From Lasioglossum baleicum (Eukaryota > Arthropoda > Insecta > Hymenoptera > Halictidae): DNA of 64,000 nt. Made by a program: the position numbers and the translations under genes. Shown here in pieces: positions 60,080 through 64,000 of the stretch; position 1 is the stretch's first letter, and every line of letters begins with the position of its first letter. The DNA lies in contig NC_134942.1 of NCBI RefSeq assembly GCF_051020765.1, forward strand, positions 3,038,001 to 3,102,000, written 5' to 3'. The notes under the pieces are model-generated. The model did not search any database. It saw only the letters and a program-made list of their open reading frames with translations, and was not told where the DNA came from.

Positions 60080-63000
60080 CTTATCAAGCCGGAAATCAGG
60101 GCGTTCGAGGCTTATTCGGTAAACACAGCCCGACGTTGCCAGGAATCCCTTCGTGTTTGTCCAACCCGTCCGCGCGCCACGTCTGACCTATGCGCATAGA
60201 AATTGCCATGTAAGCGGCACAGAATGGCGGGTAGTCAGTCGCCGGACGCAGATTTAGATTAGGCACGGATTAGCCCTGGGAAAACTGCTATCTACCGGCG
60301 CCGCGCCGCGTCCACTCTCCACATGCGATATCCGGCTGCGGATACGTCGAACCGCGTCACGGATATTGCTCAGACGACATCCACCCATCTACCCACCGCA
60401 TCCCTCATCCCCCTTCCTTATCAAACTCCCCTTCCCCATCTCACCTAACCCCCCACGGACATCCCGCAAATTAACTTATGAAAAATGTGGCCCCGCGTCG
60501 TTCATCATACGGTCATTTGGGCTTGGTGCCTCGTCAAGGGACGAACCGGTGAGTTGATTATACTGGGTGTTCCGGAAATTGCGATGAGGTGGCCTGAGTG
60601 GCTGCATCAAGGCCGAAATACGCTGCGGAGGCTCCCTCGGTTAGTGGTAAATATCCTGCGGACATTTAGGCGAACTAATAGTTATCACATTCCATTCGCT
60701 GCTGCGAGACTGGATTTTATTTATTCTTTTTAGTTTAGAGTTTCTATTTTCAACAATTCACGCACAAATATATTTATATGCTATACAACAGGAATCAAAT
60801 CTATGCAATCTAATTTCGTTGGTCTCATTTTATTATTTTCTGAGGGTCTTCGACAGTATACAAGAATTATTATTTTAACAAGAAAAAATTGAGAAAAATA
60901 GTAAAACAAGACCAACGAAAATAAATTGCATAGATTCTATTCCTGTGTGTGGGATATAATTATCTTTCTTCCGAGTGTCTTTGAAAAAGCAAGGTTTCTT
61001 TCCAAACAATCTTTAAAGGATGTACACTGTACACCCTGCCACTTGACAAGAAAGAAATTAATTAAACCACGATCATATGAAATAAAATAAAAATACTGTA
61101 ATATACTACCAAATGTAACATTACGCAACAATGTGATTCGAATGAAATACATCACGCCACTATTTCGCCGGATAAAAATGCGGAAGGATATTGGAAACTC
61201 ATTATTGATATACGTGAACCAGTACACTTCCTCGATCTGCATAGAAATAGTAGATTTTTGGCGCACCTAATATAATGCGACGCATCAAGTATTTGATTTA
61301 CGAGAGAATTTTGTTTGTCTTGTTTTAAGCTTCGATTGTTCTTTATCCGATTCAACTAATAACTCTCGCGTGGAACAGATAAAAGCGATGAAATTCATTA
61401 GCGTTGTCTCGGTCAACACTTCCAGCAAATATTTGTATCTATCGCCGACTGTAAATGTTTTCCTCCTTCCAATCGCCGTGTTTCGTTTTCGTTGGATTGT
61501 TGGCCAATAAAGCACAAATATTGGCTTGGCATGCACGATAGAACTCGTGTCTGACCGTTGTAAGCTTTTTCTACTTGCAAGGCATATTACCTTTTTGCCG
61601 TGTACTGATTTTATTAATTTTCAATGAATTATCGGGCCATTCGAGGAACAGTACGAGCATGAAAATTTGTATTTTCTTTAATCTTCAATCTTTTATCTTT
61701 ACCAATTTTCACTTTATTGTCTAAAATGTTTGCTAATGTGTACATTTGTCTGTATACTTACTCTGTGATTTCTATTGCAACCCATTTCGAATATTATGAA
61801 AGTACAATGCAGGAGAATCTACAGAATGATTTCCCCCGGAAAACATTTGCATACCAATCGCGCCGCAAATTTAACCTAACAAGCTCTCCTGTCCCCTCAA
61901 GATTGGATCTTCCAAACGAAGATGATAAAACCTAGCAACGATTCAATGAAAGAGGGACAATTCGAAACAATCGTAAAAGCAGAAGCAAAACTCGAGTAAC
62001 TCGATCCAGAAGGAATAATTATAAAGTATCACAGAGAGCTATGTTCAGTGAGGCAGAATATAAGCCCGCGATATAATAACTCCGAAAACTAAGACGCGAC
62101 TTTATGCCAAACGATAAAGTATCCGACTTGGTCGCGTCTTCGGCGCAAAGGAACATTCTCGTCGGGCTTCAAATTGAAACAGCGGGTCTGCGAACACCGG
62201 GCCCTTTGATCAGCGTAAACAGAATCGCGGAGTTAGATTGACACCGTGAAAATTGTGCGGTTTCGTGACATTTTGCGGCTCGCTTAGTATAGGCGAGCTC
62301 GGCCCGGAGTTTCCGCGCCCAAAGTGGACTCCGCCCTTCCCTCCCTTTAAGAGGGCATTCCAGTATACTGAGAGCAGAGGCCCGATTCTTTTTTAACGGT
62401 ATCAAAAGTGCAGCATTTGGAGAATATACATACTCTTAAAATTTTCATAAGCCTATTTAAAAAATTACAAAACTATATAATAAAACAATTTTCTTCTAAT
62501 CTTTACAGTCTCTAACAAAAAGGAGACCTCGACGAACAAGGTTGCACTCTAAGTGCCGACATTTTTTTAATTTTCAATTAATATTTATAGCCAATATAGA
62601 TAGCCAATGCCGTACTAAATTAATCAAACAAACTTTTCTATCTGAGATTTCTTAAAAAATAAAATTCGAAAATGAATTCGTTGTGTAACTTTCAGTGAAT
62701 TGTCGTGAGAAATTTGCACTCCTGTAGGTCCTTAGATAGGCCCGTTTGGTTTCATGGAAACCCGTGTACGGTAAGGAACCGCCCCGGCTGTAATTTCGTG
62801 GAAAGTCGGTCGAGAATGGACCGTGTAACGGAGTACTTCGGAAAATTGACCTGTTTGAAACTCCCTTACATCGAAGGGAAGCGCGGCGAACCACTTTTCA
62901 AGCCTTTAGCCCGCGTACCTTGGTCCATAACCAGCAAAAAATTAATCTTCCGACGGTTAAACTTCCGGCAGTTTACTGCTAGCAACGTGCTTGCATTTTT

Positions 63001-63470
63001 TCAAGGAACACTTATTAATATCGCCGCATTTTTGCTTCCCCTTAAACCATTTCCCTTGTCCCGCCCGCGTTACTCTACTTGGCTTCAAGATTTTAAATTG
63101 TCCAACTTTTCGAACGAGAGCCTGTTGTCTTAACTTCACACATTCTTTAATAACCGGAGTCTGCAATTTTGGGATCTTTAAATTCATTAAATGCAGACAA
63201 GCCTGCATACTAACGCGGTAAACTGAATTATTAGCTGTACAAATAAATGCGTGGCACGTTCTGCATTAAATTATATGTATGTATGAATTATTCATTTTTA
63301 ATTTACGTGAATTTAAAATGCATTCCTCGAAATAAAAATTGCATCGATTTTCACGCGTTCGATGCAACGTGCAAGTAATTAGTAAATCTTCGCACATCGC
63401 AAAATCAAATTGCAATTCATTGTGAATGAATTAATTCGTATACCTGATAATTTAAAACAATGATGCATTG
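60080..63470. other. Intronic stretch, mostly unique AT-rich sequence
   Basis: A further TACTGGGTGTTCCGG motif lies at about 60570, and a C-rich part at 60370-60460. Open frames (for example 62705-63133, 142 codons) lack domain signatures. The only structured feature is the hairpin element at 60788. Confidence 0.4.
60788..60946. mobile_element. Short fold-back element, 159 bp
   Basis: ACAGGAATCAAATCTATGCA and its imperfect complement at 60925-60946 form arms of about 45 bases (also AATTTCGTTGGTCT with AGACCAACGAAAAT) around a loop of about 70. This could be a MITE or a hairpin transcript source; no target duplication is evident. Confidence 0.65.
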
Positions 63471-63478
63471 TTCACAAT

Positions 63479-63656
63479 TAAACTGCGGATTTTAATCAAT
63501 CAATCAAACGCAAAACAATAAATACATTTACAAGAATTTAAGATTTAGAATTTCTTTTAAAGTCACAAAAATTTTCTAGAAATGAAATTAATGTCTATGT
63601 GGCTCCTGCGTCTTGCAAATGGTGCGGACAATTTTTATTTTAAAATCCGCAGTCTA
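63479..63656. mobile_element. hAT-like MITE, 178 bp, diverged 8-bp target duplication
   Basis: It starts TAAACTGCGGATTTTAATCA and ends TTTTAAAATCCGCAGTCTA. Flanks TTCACAAT and CTTATAAT agree at 5 of 8 positions, and both keep T at position 2 and A at position 7. The internal block GGCTCCTGCGTCTTGCAA is shared with the 27995 copy. Confidence 0.75.
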
Positions 63657-63938
63657 CTTATAATGGAATACGAGTTCTAAAAAAAATTGTAGATGCAATT
63701 GTCAAGTTAGATTAAAATTTTTCGAGCTTGGGAATATCTTGAATAACAATTTGAAGGGTTGAATATATCGATCGAAGCGTTAATAAACGGGATCAGCGTT
63801 TTATCTGGAGGCTCAGGCGTTTTTCGCCGATCCCCTAAGCAAGATCGTTCCGTTGCATTTCATTAACCGGTTTATCGGGCTCGGTGGCGGACGAGAGACT
63901 GGTACGAATTTACCGCAAGCGGCTGGAAAGAACTCCGT

Positions 63939-64000
63939 AATTCGGGTTAATCACGCATTGATTAACTGCCGGCAATCGATCCACATTAATGCAAATGGAG
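63939..64000. repeat. Dispersed element containing ATGCAAAT, copy 2, running off the window
   Basis: AATTCGGGTTAATCACGC, GATTAACTGCCGG and TCGATCCACATTAATGCAAA parallel 58190-58254. The match continues to the last base of the window, so the element may extend further. Confidence 0.7.

Larger units (their letters stand above)
5869..64000 (+). other. Very long intron (or intron plus intergenic DNA) downstream of the last visible exon
   Basis: The donor GTAAGT at 5869 opens a stretch of 58 kb in which I recognise no further DPP-family exon on the plus strand and no conserved protein on either strand. Open frames up to 189 codons occur but mostly overlap one another on opposite strands and show no domain signature; CpG-rich blocks generate many of them. 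The stretch is populated by short inverted-repeat transposons and tandem arrays, listed separately. A small exon (under about 50 codons) could have been overlooked. Confidence 0.55.

Overview
The window looks like nuclear DNA from an insect, most probably a hymenopteran. The grounds are the AT-rich background with abundant CpG, spliceosomal exon boundaries, very long introns, and many short non-autonomous transposons. The order-level call is inference; only the eukaryotic, split-gene structure is directly visible.

Gene content is minimal. Two adjacent plus-strand exons (3621-3860 and 5633-5868) encode about 158 residues of the extracellular beta-propeller of a dipeptidyl peptidase IV family (S9B) protein. 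They have clean AG/GT boundaries and are separated by a 1,772-base intron. Neither the upstream part (cytoplasmic tail, membrane anchor) nor the downstream catalytic hydrolase domain is in the window. It therefore cannot be decided whether the gene is an active DPP4-type enzyme (including the venom DPP4 group) or a catalytically inactive DPP6/DPP10-type protein. From 5869 to the end (58 kb) I recognise no further exon, so this is best read as one very long intron, or intron plus intergenic DNA. No tRNA, rRNA, CRISPR array, intact transposase or nested gene was recognised.

The remaining sequence is dominated by repeats. (1) A family of elements with termini near TAGACTGCGGAT and 8-bp target duplications fitting the hAT pattern nTnnnnAn occurs at 3054, 13588, 27995, 29079, 47743, 57215 and 63479. 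(2) Two families flanked by TTAA (piggyBac-like) occur at 13684, 17639 and 31172, and at 23680 and 41978; the first of these is nested inside a hAT-like element. (3) Several long fold-back elements have TA-type or undetermined targets, at 7827, 30648, 33951, 42215, 52597, 54554, 55612 and 60788. (4) A foldback-like element at 45043-45420 has arms made of short subrepeats.

Tandem arrays fill other parts: a 171-bp duplication (4241), a 41-bp repeat (16467), a roughly 195-bp repeat with an inverted copy nearby (21787 and 23340), a 26-unit 16-bp array whose consensus drifts from one sequence to another (36014), a 141-bp array (49559) and a roughly 115-bp array (59485). CpG-rich blocks, dinucleotide and trinucleotide runs and G-rich tracts lie between them. 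I found no evidence of a new biochemical system. The interest lies in the transposon families, their nesting, and their dated insertion footprints.
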